A stretch of 64,000 nucleotides of DNA from Buxus sempervirens (GCA_947561395.2 OX387195.1:2989828-3053827); one strand, 5' to 3'; numbered from the stretch's first letter, positions 49,277 through 61,050 are shown. Numbers and translations: made by a program. The notes: generated by a model not told the origin, from the sequence alone.

Positions 49277-49376
49277 GTGTCCGCATTTGATTTGCGGACA
49301 CACCGTGTCCACATTTGTGGACACAGCGTGTCTGCATTAGATATGCAGACATGCCTTGTCCGCATTTTAAATGCGG
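49277..49376 (+). promoter_or_regulatory. Four consecutive hairpins upstream of a TATA box
   Basis: GTGTCCGCA-tttgatt-TGCGGACAC (49277-49301). GTGTCCACA-tt-TGTGGACAC (49305-49324). TGTCTGCAT-tagat-ATGCAGACA (49329-49351). CCGCATT-tta-AATGCGG (49360-49376). The arms are perfect in all four although the stem sequences differ. The block ends 24 bp before the TATA box at 49400. Confidence 0.88.
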
Positions 49377-49399
49377 TTTTTGCCCCTGCGCGATTTTTT

Positions 49400-49407
49400 T
49401 ATAAAAA
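49400..49407 (+). promoter_or_regulatory. TATA box of the DUF7745-like gene
   Basis: TATAAAAA lies 99 bp upstream of the ATG at 49499. Confidence 0.6.
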
Positions 49408-49498
49408 ACCCTGAGGAACATCACTATGGCATTCTTCCTGCTTCTAAAAACCCTCTAGGCAGTTGCCCCTTGTTTCTTGTGCATCCTTTGAAGGTTCC

Positions 49499-51190
49499 AT
49501 GGCTTCTCTTGCCCCGTCTTCCTCTGTCGACGAAATCCCTCCTGCAAGGCAACCTTTTAGATCAAAACCACACAATCTTACAAAATATAACATTGTGGAT
49601 TCGTTCTATAACAGGTGGGTTAACTCCATAACCCCAGAAGATAATGTCTTATGGGATTCTACCACCTTAGGCCACATTCTGCTCATCCCTACCATCCCCT
49701 TTAAATGGGAAATTATTGAGGCTTTGATTGGACATTGGGAACCTCAATTAAATCTCTTTCGATTTGGTGATAAAGAGATGACCCCTACAGTTGAGGAGAT
49801 TGAAACAATCCTTAGTCTGAGATTTTCAGAAAAAGTGGTGAACCCGCCCCTAAAGCCTAGCCACAAGAAAGAAGCTTCTACTTTTTTGGGCATGGGGAAG
49901 AAGGACCTAGGGAATCTGACTCCCTACAGACCCTATCCAAGCCTTTTTTGATTGAAAAACTTCTAAGGAATGAAAACACCCAAGCCCGGTTTATTGCCTT
50001 GACATTGATGGTGGTTAATCAACTACTCTTTCCACAGGATGATGATGAGGTGGACTTGGCTCTTATCTCAGTTATATGCTAGGTTAGGGAGCGGGAGAGA
50101 TTGGCCCCTACAATCTTGGCAGGGATGTATCAGGCATTAATTGACTGCTATTTCAGGAAGAAGAAACGCTTTATTGCAGGTAAGATCTGATTCCCCCCTA
50201 TATTTTTTCTTTTTTTTTCTTCTTTTTTTTTTTCTTTTTCTCTTTACAACCTTCTTGTGAAGCTAAGATTAATTAAAATACTCCCACTTTTTGCAGCTTT
50301 GGTTGCTTGACCACCTGAATCAGATTGAGATGATTGATCGCCGCTTTTCTGCAAGAATGAAAGTTATTGTTCTAATGAGTAACCGGGGATGTCCTAACAT
50401 CCAAGGTGGCGAGCAGGGTTGGTTCACCTTCTTGGGCACTCTTCAGGATGACTAGGTGAGATGGCCTGGCACTTATCAGCCAAACCCCGAGACAGTGATC
50501 AGCTTCAGAGACAGAACCTTCATGGTTCTAGTAGGCTTGAAATATGTTGTTCTTTATCTTCCTCTGAGGGTCCTTCGGCAGCTTGGAGGAACTCAGGGGA
50601 TCATGATCCCAGATGGATATGAGGACTCCTTGGGGCCACTTACACCAGCCACCATGGGGCTATGTGCACGGTTAATGAAGGAGTGGTCCTATGTACGCTT
50701 CTTGAGGGGCCCAGTCTTTTCTAAGTCACATGTGAAGAACTATCTTTTCTGGATCAGAGAGCATGTCCTGAGTCATGCCCCAGTACCAGAAGATCCTCCT
50801 GCTGTTCCTGCACCAACTTATGAAGAAATATTAGCTTCTGAGAGAGCATCCTACAAACGGCTTCAACAAATTTGGGTACGAGAGGCCCAAGAACTCAGGA
50901 TATGAAGACTTGATCTAGAGAGGCAGATTGAAGAGCAGGTGTCTCACCGTGTTGCTTTGGAAAATAAACTTGAGGAGCAGAGGCTGGCCCGCCGCTTTGA
51001 AGTCCGAGTGCTACGACAGAAGTACCATGATGCCTTAGCTAGCCTCAGAGGTATGAGGATCAAGCAGGCACTTTCAGATGATGTCATCTCTTTTTTGAGC
51101 AATCCAGATGCAGAGGGAGCTTCTAAGATTATTGCAGATCAAGCAGCTTGGATTCGGGAGCTTGAGGACCGGCTAGAGGATAGGGATTAG
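49499..51190 (+). pseudogene. DUF7745-like gene, decayed
   Basis: The ATG at 49499 follows a good TATA box. Exon 1 (49499-50179) has LGHILLIPTIPFKWEIIEAL, then HWEPQLNLFRFGDKEMTPTV with EEIETIL, the pattern I associate with DUF7745, a plant domain common in element-linked genes. Exon 2 (50297-51190) adds WLLDHLN, GWFTFLG, LPLRVLRQLGGTQGIMIP and a C-terminal coiled coil (ENKLEEQRLARRFEVRVLRQ). Predicted length is about 524 residues. Stops at 50080, 50453 and 50903 are each explained by a C-to-T change, and one frameshift lies near 49920. Biochemical function is unknown. Its place next to the mobile-domain gene, same strand and same coiled-coil ending, suggests a related element-borne origin. 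Confidence 0.65.
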
Positions 51191-52627
51191 CTCCTTTTAT
51201 TGCATTTTTTCTTTCTTTTTTTTTTCCTTTTTTTCATACCTTTGTACCAAAGCAAACTCTAATAGTGGAAAGACAAAGGATTTTATTCAAAAATAAGTTT
51301 TTATACTATTGGCCTCAGAATTCTCAGATGCTTGTAAAAACAAAGGTTTTATAAAAAAGTATTTGATTTCTCATCACTGGCCAAAATATAAATTTTTTTT
51401 TAAAGTTTGGTCCAAGACACTTAATAACACATAATTAAAGGAATTAAAATCAAGTTAAATAATGAAAAGGATGGTTCAAGCAATAAGGAGAGATCGGATC
51501 TGTCTATCCTAGGACCATTAGAGTCATCCCCAAATGTCTTTTCTTCCAGAATTGACCCCGTTATTCCTAGTCTGTTCTATCTTCAGTGCTCATACTGCTT
51601 TAACTTCAAGCTTGGATAACATGATCAACTCAACCTCTGATTCCATTTTTTTTCTTTTTCTTTTTTCTTTTTTCCTGCCAATATTGCCCCTAGTGCCAGT
51701 TACGATTTTCACTAGGGCCGGCTTTTTCATTCTATCATTACCAATCTTTTACTTTGAAAATTGAAAAAATATACTAAAATCACCGAGGACTTAAAAATAG
51801 GACGAAACAAAGGCTAAGCTCAGTTTAGGAAAGAATATGCTATTAGAGTTCTTGAAATTGATTGGAGCTTAATCAAAAAGTTCAAGTTATTGTAGGAGAG
51901 TAACAACATCATGTATCCCTATATAGTGAGAGAATTTGACTTTCCAAGCTTTCTTGTGTTATTTTTTTACTTTTACTTAACCATAAGTTAAGGGCTAGGT
52001 AAAGAAAAACATCTCAAATCAAGGAGACTGTTTGGAAGGTGTGACTAGTACAATTAGATTAATCAATGCATTGGGAAAAGAGACCAGTACATGTTACTAG
52101 TCTCTTTGGATAGATCCTTGATAGAACAGTTGGCCCGAGCCTAACTTGAATTCAAGAAATAGTTTTGGTGTTGAATTTTAGCTCAAGGAGTTTGGGTTTT
52201 GGGCCGAGGTTGAGTTTGGGCTAACTAATTTTAGATTTGACTAAGCCTAAACTCACTAAAACATGGCCCAACCTACCTTACTTAAAAAAGAAGAAAATAA
52301 GAAGAAATGTAGTAGGTTTTACTTTTAGTTGATTTTTGAGCTGAAAGTTAAATTTTAGCTAGCTTTCAATTGAAATTTGGATATCCCTAAGGCCTAACCA
52401 TTAACAAACTTGATTTTACCTCAACTTAATTTGGGTGCCACCCCATGGCACCATAAATATTATTGTCACTAGATTTATAATGTTTTGAAAAAATATCCCA
52501 TACAAGTCAATTTAACTCTACCATACCATCATAGCAATTGAAAGTAAAAGGCTATTATGATAAGACTTTCTATTTTTCCAAAATCTTTTAGAAAATTTTA
52601 ATAAAAATAAATTTAATTGGTGTCAAG
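51191..52627. other. No gene recognised
   Basis: The 3' flank of the pseudogene includes a T-rich stretch, then AT-rich text. No terminal repeats or domains were seen. Confidence 0.5.
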
Positions 52628-52767
52628 CAGGGGCGGAGCTACGTTATGCCCCGGGGGGGGGGGGGTGGTGGTGGCAAATTGCCCTTCCTGAACTTTTTAT
52701 TTATTTATATGTTTTTAATTTTAAAAACATTTGTTGCGCCTTTCGAAATTTCCATTTTGTCCCTCCT
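52628..52767 (+). mobile_element. hAT-MITE-like left end, truncated by LTR J
   Basis: CAGGGGCGGAGCTACGTTAT followed by a poly-G run (52653-52665) resembles the left end of the MITE at 13773. No matching right end lies beyond LTR J. Confidence 0.5.
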
Positions 52768-53115
52768 TGTGCGCGCGTCGGAAACGTGGCACGGGAAAGT
52801 TCGGAGTCGCCACCGCCTGATGGGGTGCAGGCGGACACCTGGGTGCCTAATCTTGTCTATTAAGGCTTGGGTCTGCGGCTTGAGATTCTAAGTAGGGTCT
52901 CGGTTGTGGTCTGGGGAAGTCCGTGGACACCCTAGTCCACCCCGTCGGATGACGGGTCCCGTGGGTTCCCTAGTTTGAGTCAGCTTTACTTTGGTTTCTC
53001 ACCCGTTTCCTAATCCGACATGCCATTGGGTTAAGTCTGGCGGGACCGCCAGGGTGGTGTGGGTCCCTTTAATTGATTTTATCTTGTTTATTTTAGGTGA
53101 TCTGAGTCTAACAGG

Positions 53116-53138
53116 GTGGGCCCCGTTGGAAGGCCCAC
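53116..53138 (-). other. Conserved-loop hairpin 1, LTR J
   Basis: Stem GTGGGCC and GGCCCAC around CCGTTGGAA, 348 bp from the LTR's left end, the position seen in L and K. Confidence 0.8.
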
Positions 53139-53645
53139 GGTGTCCTTGGTGGGCTTGGTTAAGCCCATATGCCTCTGGTGGGCCTCTATCTAAGCCTAGG
53201 AGGCCCTTTGGGCTTTGGTGTAATGAATTGATTTTACTTAATTTATTCAAGTTGGAGACTTAGTGATTTTCATGCAAGGGGTTGGTCTGCATTGGTTGGC
53301 GGGCCCCGGGGTGGGCCCCCATGATGGATGCCAAAAAATGTTTTAATTTGTCTTTGTTTATCTTTGCAAAAATGCACTGGGTATTGGGCTTGGGGCCCGT
53401 GGTCCAGTTTTGGGCTTGAAAGCCCAGTCCCTTGAAGTCTAAGGTTTGCACCCTAACTTGGTTGATTAGTGGGCTTTGGCGGGCCCGATAGGCCCTTGCC
53501 CTTGGTCTCGGCCAAACCATGCTATTTAACACACCATTCCACAAAACCAGTTCGGGTGGGCCGCATGGGGTTTGGCCCGCCTGGCCCGATGAATCAATTT
53601 TACTTTATCTTGCTTATTGGCATGCTCAAGGGTTTGTTGGGCTTG

Positions 53646-53668
53646 GTGGGCCCCGTTGGAAGGCCCAC
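53646..53668 (-). other. Conserved-loop hairpin 2, LTR J
   Basis: An identical stem and loop to hairpin 1, 530 bp further in. A related perfect stem GTGGGCCC-ctggga-GGGCCCAC without the conserved loop is at 53917-53938. Confidence 0.8.
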
Positions 53669-53814
53669 TGGTATTCCAAGTTGGACCGGCGGTCCATGGC
53701 CCTAGTTGGGTTTCTGGGTCACCCAGAAACCCTATTGGTTCACTTGGTTTGGTGGAAATCATCACAAAATTCGGCAAGGAACATAAAGATCACAAAATTC
53801 GGCAAAGGCCATAG

Positions 53815-53841
53815 GTGATCCGGCCTGAGTTGCCGGATCAC
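53815..53841. repeat. CCGGC dyad in LTR J leader
   Basis: GTGATCCGGC and GCCGGATCAC around CTGAGTT. The loop is the reverse complement of the loop (AACTCAG) of the dyad at 55435. Confidence 0.8.
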
Positions 53842-55415
53842 ACTAAAATGGCCTTTTTCCGGATTTTAGCAGTTGGGGTGACTTCCAGGGGTTCCTAGAA
53901 GGCTTTCTAAGGTTTGGTGGGCCCCTGGGAGGGCCCACACTGGTTCAGGTTTGGGGTGCACCCCCTTTGGTTTCTCTCGTGGCTTTTATAGCAAGGCCAA
54001 TGGGGGGAGACATCAAGGTAGCCTCTTCCATTTTGGGATCACGTATATCAATATGGCAGGGACCAAGGTGTCCCTGCTTTGGTTTCTGAGGCTCCACTAC
54101 AGCACACACAACAAGGGTTCGTAAAGAATCCCTAGATTGAGGACTAAAGCATGCTTGGTTCCCGAAAGGAAATGCTACACACACTTCATGCCTCACGCAA
54201 GAGAGAAGAGATTAATACCAGCAAATGGACCTTGCATGCTTAGGAAGTGTGATAGCACGTTTAAGCCTCATGTAAGCACAAGCAAAAGGTGAACACAAAA
54301 CATGTTGCAGAAGAAATGGGGACAGCCACTAATGGGTTGAATTTAAATATGGCCTAAACATGCTGATGGAGGTGGGATGCGTTGGAAAGTGGCAAGGTAT
54401 GGGAGGGGAAGGGCAAACAGCAAGGCATGCTACCTAAACACTCATACAAAACTTAAAAGCATGCTGGAGTGATAACTACAATGGAGGGTTGCTGCTGTCT
54501 CCAGCAACAACTTGCATGGGTCATGGCAGGGGGTCATGGGGTAAAGCGGGTTAGGAGCATGTTAGAGAGGGGATCATGGCAGTGGATGGTTAGACAGCAT
54601 GTTAATACAAAAAAAACAACGCACAAAAAATCAGCAACAGAGGCATTTCCCCTCAAAGTAGGCATGCACGGAACATACAAGCATAAAGCAAGAACAAAAG
54701 GAAGCTAGCATGCATCGTCTGGTATCCTTCAACCGTTAGAACTCACACGACTTATCCTCGCAGCCCTAGGAAGGCCTAAAGAAGGGTGGAGAAGGGGGGT
54801 TACATGGGGGTACATTAGTACATACGCTAATGGGGAACATGCTCCCTCCCTTCATGGAACAAACCACTACCAAGAACATGAAAAAGAACATGCTGGACCT
54901 ACACTTGGGGGCACTTTAAAAGACTTGTGACAGCCTCATTCATACTCCCCTAGAACCACACGACCACCTCAGCTCTCCATTGGAGATTTCCTCATGACAA
55001 GATGAGGAACAACACATGGAGATCCCATAAAAGTAACTTGAAACATGGTAGAGACCACATGGACTAAAAAATTATGTAAGCGAGCTTATTTTCATATATG
55101 TCATGTTGAATTTAATAGAGAACATTACCTGGGGGTGTGGACGTCCTGGAGCCAAGTAGGGAGCTCCCTTGCTGTAAAACCAGGTGCTGGAAACCCTCCT
55201 TCAACTACCACAACAGCAAGCCTTCTTTTGGTTTCAATAGAAAAGGTGAAGGAGAAGAAGAAGAAGGCAAGGGTTCAATGGTCTTGGGATGGAGTAGGGG
55301 GGGCTATGGAGGCAAGGGGAGTTTGAAGAGGGAGGGATTCGGGTGAGAAAAGGTGGGGGAAGGAGACTGGAAACCAACAAAAAAGACCAACCCCGGAATT
55401 GGGCTTCTGTTGGCC

Positions 55416-55422
55416 TTTTATA
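55416..55422 (-). promoter_or_regulatory. TATA box of LTR J
   Basis: The minus strand reads TATAAAA within the dyad TTGGCC...GGCCAA. Confidence 0.6.
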
Positions 55423-55434
55423 GGCCAACTTAAT

Positions 55435-55663
55435 GTATCCGGCAACTCAGGCCGGATACACATGCCCTTGTTCATAGCCGGCCTCTATGGCCGGCTACAC
55501 ATGTCCCTTTGTATCCGGCATTTAATGCCGGATACAAAACACAATTATTCGAAAATTAAATGCCGCCGCGAATTTGTCGGGCGTCCGGCGCGAATCTCGC
55601 TGATTGATCTTCTTGTATCAGATGAATAGTGTCGGATATACACAGGGGTATGTGTATCCGACA
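55435..55663. promoter_or_regulatory. Dyad cluster upstream of the LTR J TATA box
   Basis: GTATCCGGC-aactcag-GCCGGATAC (55435-55459). TAGCCGGCC-tctat-GGCCGGCTA (55475-55497). GTATCCGGCATT-t-AATGCCGGATAC (55511-55535). TGTCGGATA with TATCCGACA around 16 bases (55630-55663). All arms are perfect. On the minus strand the cluster lies 12-240 bp upstream of the TATA box. Confidence 0.88.
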
Positions 55664-56266
55664 TATTTGGTCAGATACAAATCAAAAAATTATGGATTTG
55701 TCCCTGGATATTCGCAAATTCATCCGATACTCTTAGATATTCACAGATTTGGTCCCTGCGAAATTTTGCTTTAAACCCGGGGATATTTTGCATGTTTGGA
55801 TATTTACGGATTGCCCCTCGAGATATTTTCTTGCGCTACTCGCCACGTGTGCGGCTTTTTGCCACGTGTGCAGCTTTCTGGGTTTTGCTGCTCGGGAACT
55901 TCGACAGCTCATATCTCCTTCATCCGGACTCCGATTTGAGCAAACTCAATTGCATTGGACTCGTATCGGAGCCCTCTATCCAATGATATAGAGCTAAGCA
56001 CCTGGCTCGGGGTTCGAAAAAAAAGTCAACTTTCGGCTCACCCTCAAGTTTGACCGGCCCACAGAACCTTCATCCGGACTCCGATTCCAGTAAACTCAGT
56101 TGCATTGGACTCGTGTCGGGATTCTCTATCCATTGAGATAAAGCAAGGTGACCAATTATCACTTGATCAAAAGGTCAAATTTTGACCCCCTCAGGGTTTG
56201 ACTTTTTAGCCAGTTTTTGCATTTTCAGCTCTTCTGGGAGCGCAAAAATGAGGTGCTTACACTCCT

Positions 56267-57125
56267 AACTCAAATGATAAACAAACCGCACAAGAATTGG
56301 GGAACGAAGCACACGAATCTCTCGACTGCTTCTTTGCTCAATCACTCTCTTTCCTCGTCGTCTTCAACCATCCTCCAAATCATTACTGCCAAGACTTCTA
56401 GTAAGTCGACTAGCCCCTCATCCTCCCTTCTCCTTCTGGTAGTGTTTAGGTTTTTTTCATTTTTTTCTTTTTTGGCAATCGACGTGTTATGCAGCTTGTG
56501 CTTTGTGTTTATATGGCGATTGGCCTATTATTTGACGTGTTATGGTTCAAGTTTATGGTAATCGTTAGGTTTCGAATGTTTTGATGGTTTCTGTTGCTTT
56601 TGTTCTATCATTTTATGGAGCAGCTCTTCTGCAACCTAATCTCCCTGCTGATGTCAGAATTCAAGCTCTGTTCTATTATTTCTACAAATGGGTTTCCTTG
56701 TTTTGTTCAGAAGGGCTTTCTATTTCTATGGTTATAGGAAAATGTTTCTGTTTCTAACATGATTCCTTTCTATTTATTTGTGCACAAATTGGTTTTGACA
56801 TTCAAGCTCTATTCTATTGTCTCTAAGACGGGATTTCATTGTTTTGTAATTTGTATAGCATATGTTATCTGGAGCGTTTAGACAAGTGAGGATAAAGAAT
56901 TTGCTTTTTTTTATTGGCTTTGTGGATTAGGTTTAAATAATAAGTGAAGTTTATTGATTAGGATAAAGAATTAGCTTTTTTATTTCTTGGGTTTTTCGAC
57001 TAGGGTAAAATAAGCTTTTTTTAAAGGTTTATTTATTGATTAGGATAAAGAATTAGTAATTTCTTAATTTATTTTTTGGGCTTGTCAATCCATGTGACTC
57101 ATTCTCTGCTTTCAACAAAAAGAAG
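56267..57125. other. No exon confirmed upstream of the hAT fragment
   Basis: TC-rich, then AT-rich sequence that may be the intron or leader of the hAT gene. TTTCAACAAAAAG just before 57123 could be its acceptor. Nothing else was recognised. Confidence 0.35.
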
Positions 57126-57488
57126 TTGGTTCATCTTGCTCAAATATATCCACAAGATTTTTCTGCGGTAGAAGTTTTATCACTTGATAATCAACTTGAG
57201 ACATATATTATTGATATTTGTACCAATAGCGAGTTTTTAGAAGTGAATGTCATTTCAGGTCTTGCTGAAAAAGATGGTTCAATCAAGAAAGAATATCATA
57301 TATCCATTAGTTTATAGGCTTATCACATTGGCTTTAACTCTACCAGTTGCAATTGCTACAGTAGAAAGAGTATTTTCTGCGATGAAGATTGTCAATGACT
57401 AGTTGTGTAGTCAAATGGGAGATGAATGGCTTAATGATTGTTTGGTTGCATACATTGAGAAAAAAGTTCTTGATAGAATACACAATGA
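57126..57488 (+). pseudogene. hAT transposase C-terminal fragment
   Basis: LVHLAQIYPQDFSAVEVLSL, then VYRLITLALTLPVAIATVER, VFSAMKIVND and MGDEWLNDCLVAYIEKKVLD form the C-terminal dimerisation region of hAT transposases, of the kind annotated in plants as zinc-finger MYM-type-1-like. There is a frameshift near 57272 and an in-frame TAG near 57401. The Mutator-like element begins six bases after the readable end. Confidence 0.85.
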
Positions 57489-60457
57489 AGATAGGGCAAA
57501 TTACACTTACCTCCCAAGAGGTATGATATAATTACACTTACCTCCCTTGGGGTTTCTAAAATAACACTGTCCCCCTTGAGGTTTATGTGTGGGTCACAAT
57601 AACACCCCTTCACTACAGCTTCCGTCAAAAAAATAATAGCAGGTCATAAAAATAGGTTAGCTGGACATGATTACCTCCATGCCCTTTAATAACATGGCAT
57701 TACTGCCCAAGGATAGTAAAAACCAGCATTTTTACTATTTACTTTATTTCTACAAGCCCTAGTCTCCTCTTCTTCTCCGGCGAAAGGGGGTTTTTTCATT
57801 GGAGCGACAAAACCGGAGCTTCACACAAGTCATCCGACTAGCAAAGCCAGAGCTTCACACAAGTCACCGAACTAGCAAGGCCGAATCTTCACACATTTAT
57901 CTTCTTCTCTGTTCACTGGATGTATTTCAGCTATATATATATATATTTTTTGGGGGGTTCTCGTATTCGCTACCAATAGAGAAAAGTTATTAATGGTGTT
58001 CCCATTTAGTATCCAAGAAAGGGATTTATACCAACAGAGAAAGGTTATTACGGACAAAGAAGGGTATTTCAAGTGTCACTTTCTTTTTTTTGGGGTTTCA
58101 GTATCCGAGAAAGTGTTGGTGTCGCAATTTTTTTTTTTTTTTTGGTTTCACTTGTCGCTACTTGTATTTGTTGATGGGAGTTTACATTGGGAGGGGTATC
58201 CTTCTCCACCAATTGTTGGAGCCGCTCCATCAATTGTTGGAGCTCATAAGGGCTTAGTTTATTGTGTGATTATTAATGGTCTCTCTTGGATTTCTAATCT
58301 CTAGTCAGTATGCTGTAAAAGTGGACTGACTAATTACAACAATAATTACTATTTGCTGTAAAAGTGTAACTAGTCACAAACTTTTGTAAAAGTGTAACAA
58401 GTCACAAACTTTTGTAACTAGTCAGTATGCTGTAAAAGTGTAATTACTATTGCTTTCTCCTGGATTTCTAATCTCTAGGTGACAGTTTGGTTCTGGTGTT
58501 GTTTTTATTCATTCTCTTGACCTGAGCAACTCTTCTATTGGCATGAGAAAACTTACAAAAGGCTAAAAAACATACCCCATCTAGATCTAATGGTAGAAGT
58601 TGTGGATTTTTTATTGTTTAACTAATACATCTAATATAACGTGTTTCAATGCTGTTTTGTACAGGTTGTAATGTCAACTTACTATACCTTTGTTGTTCAC
58701 TATCAAGGTGGGGTTGAGTATATAGACAATGTTGATCCAGATATAATATGTCACAGAGATATGGTGGAAGAGTTATTAGAAGTTTAAAAAATTTGTCACA
58801 TGAAAACAATCACATTAAAATATGAGGTTGCAGGAGCAGAAGGACATAAACGATTAATAAATTGCAATAATGATATGCTGGAAATGTTCGACATGTGTTG
58901 AGAAAAAATAGAGATTTGTTTATTTGTAGAAGAGGTTTATTAGGATGAGTGCATCAATGATTGTGAAGGTGTTAGTGATGACAATGGTATTGGAGAACAG
59001 GGAGGAGCAAGTAAACAAGATAGGGATGAAGGAATTGATGGTGCTATGTGTAACGCCCCGAACTCGGGTCAATGCAAAACAGGCACCCAACCCAAATCCG
59101 AAGTGCTACTGGGCCCAAAACATCGAATTACCAGACCAATAATATCATTCATTAAATAATTAATATCAGAGTGTGGAAGTTTATCATCTATAAAAACTCA
59201 ATAATAAGCATGGATAAAAGTCATCCAAACCATCTCATCAAAAATAAATCATGTCTGGTAAAATAGGTTCTATCACTCTCACTCTCACTCTCATAATCAT
59301 CAAATTCATAAAATAAACATTAATAAATCAAATGTATCTAACATCTGTATCAACCTCAAAAATATATCTACTTAGGATAATAATAATCCTCCGGGAGAAA
59401 ATCTGCAATCTCGCCCTGAGTATCAAACCCCAAGTCACTCTCTCGCGTATCAGCTAAAAACAAAGCAAAACAAAATAGAAATGAGATACGAATATCCCAG
59501 TAGGTAACGATATGCATGAATAAACAGTTATACTTAAAAATAATCATTCTTTCATGCTCGATAAAGTAACGAATAAACAGGATACAATCTTAATAAATAA
59601 AACAGTAATCAAATCCAAACAGTTCATCAAGTATAATCTTTTCCATCAATATAAATTCCAACACAATAGTATAATAAGCAAGATCAAAACTAATCCATCA
59701 TACATCATTGTAGGACTCATGAAGTCAAGCAGGCCTTTGAAAAGAAACTCTCCATTCACTATGCCACCATGCGACTTTTGAGCGAAGCTACTAAGACCCT
59801 CAAACCCATATAACAACTGAGACAAGAGGCGTAGTCTTCAACTTATTGCGCACGAAACTTACGAACTTCGGTACGTACCATCTAGCATACAGCACCTTAA
59901 TCAATACACATGGATAGCTGCTTATCCACACATACATGCAGGCCCTCCAAAGCAAACTAACTTGCAAAGGAAGCGCGAGTGCAAACCAGGAATACCCAAC
60001 CAAAGAAAAACCTCTTCACTCTCAAGCTTAACCCTATAGATCTACATGCAGCTATGCCCGCTAAACACCAACAATAACAACCAACTCCAAATAATATAGT
60101 TAGTAATAGTGCTTAGTGGCATATAGGGTTTTCTGAAGCTTAAACTCTTTCCAAACATAATTTTACAAAATAGTTCAAATGTGAAGATTTTTCTAAAGTT
60201 CAAAAATCAAGATACTTTAAAATATATTTGGGTGAGTAATAATTTTCCAGATCAAATCAAATCAGATAGTGAAATAACCCAAAAAAATCCTTTTATTTTC
60301 AAAGTAAGACAACTCTTTTTGCAAACAACCCTAAATCACTCATCAATTTGTTTAAATATCCAAGATCATTGAAAACAGTTGTAAACACTTAATATTTGTT
60401 GGTTCAGGTATTTTGGTATTGAATAACTCTTCAAAATATGAAAAATCAGGTTTCTGT

Positions 60458-60715
60458 ATAGATCGCTCGACCTTGTTGCTCAGGCGACCTGGTTGGGCGG
60501 CCGTGTAGTTTAAAAATGAAATTTTAAATCAATGGGTGCTCAAGGTGGGAGCCCAGGCGATCTGCTGAGCGACGTACATAAAAATCATTATTTTCTACAG
60601 TCGCTCAACCTTGGTCGCTCAGGCGATCGGTTAGGCGACTTCCTCCTAAAAATACCCAGGCGAGACACTCATCTAGGTCGCCCAGGCGATGCTGTCAGGC
60701 GCTCGACAAACAACG
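60458..60715. repeat. GC-rich dyad cluster, LTR D
   Basis: Pairs such as GGTCGCTCA with AGGCGATC, and CGCTCGACC with GGGCGGCC, recur in AT-rich sequence about 350-640 bp downstream of the probable minus-strand start site. Confidence 0.7.
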
Positions 60716-61050
60716 ATTGTTTTCAAACTCTGAATCAATTTTTTAACCAACAACCCACATTCTATACATCAAAATCATCTCTAATAACTTCAAAAACATA
60801 TATACATTACTTTCAAAACAAGCTAGACGATCAAACCTTAGTAAAACTCAATTCTCGATGAAACAGGTGTGCTACCTGCCTCTGTTTGATCAAGTTTCCT
60901 TCTTCCTCTTCTTTCCTCTTAATGTAGATATTGATCTCTCTCTCCACAGCAACACAGAACTCTTCCTGGGTTGCAGAACACTTCAAGATCAACAAACTCC
61001 TCGTCTCCTTCTTCTCTTCTCTCTCAGTCTCTTGTTTCCTTCAGCCGCTA

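Larger units (their letters stand above)
52768..56261 (-). mobile_element. Solo LTR J (family S)
   Basis: It starts TGTGCGCGCGTCGG and ends GAGGTGCTTACA (plus strand), 3,494 bp, with perfect CTCCT duplications (52763-52767, 56262-56266). It carries the GGAGTCGCCACCGCCTG block, the minus-strand TATA box at 55416-55422, and both hairpin types. Open frames within are GC-rich composition artefacts. Confidence 0.95.

Noticed and set aside
53113-53140. Simple GC-rich low complexity as the explanation of the GGGCC stems
   Set aside because: The loop CCGTTGGAA is exact in four places in three LTRs while the stem differs, which composition alone does not explain.
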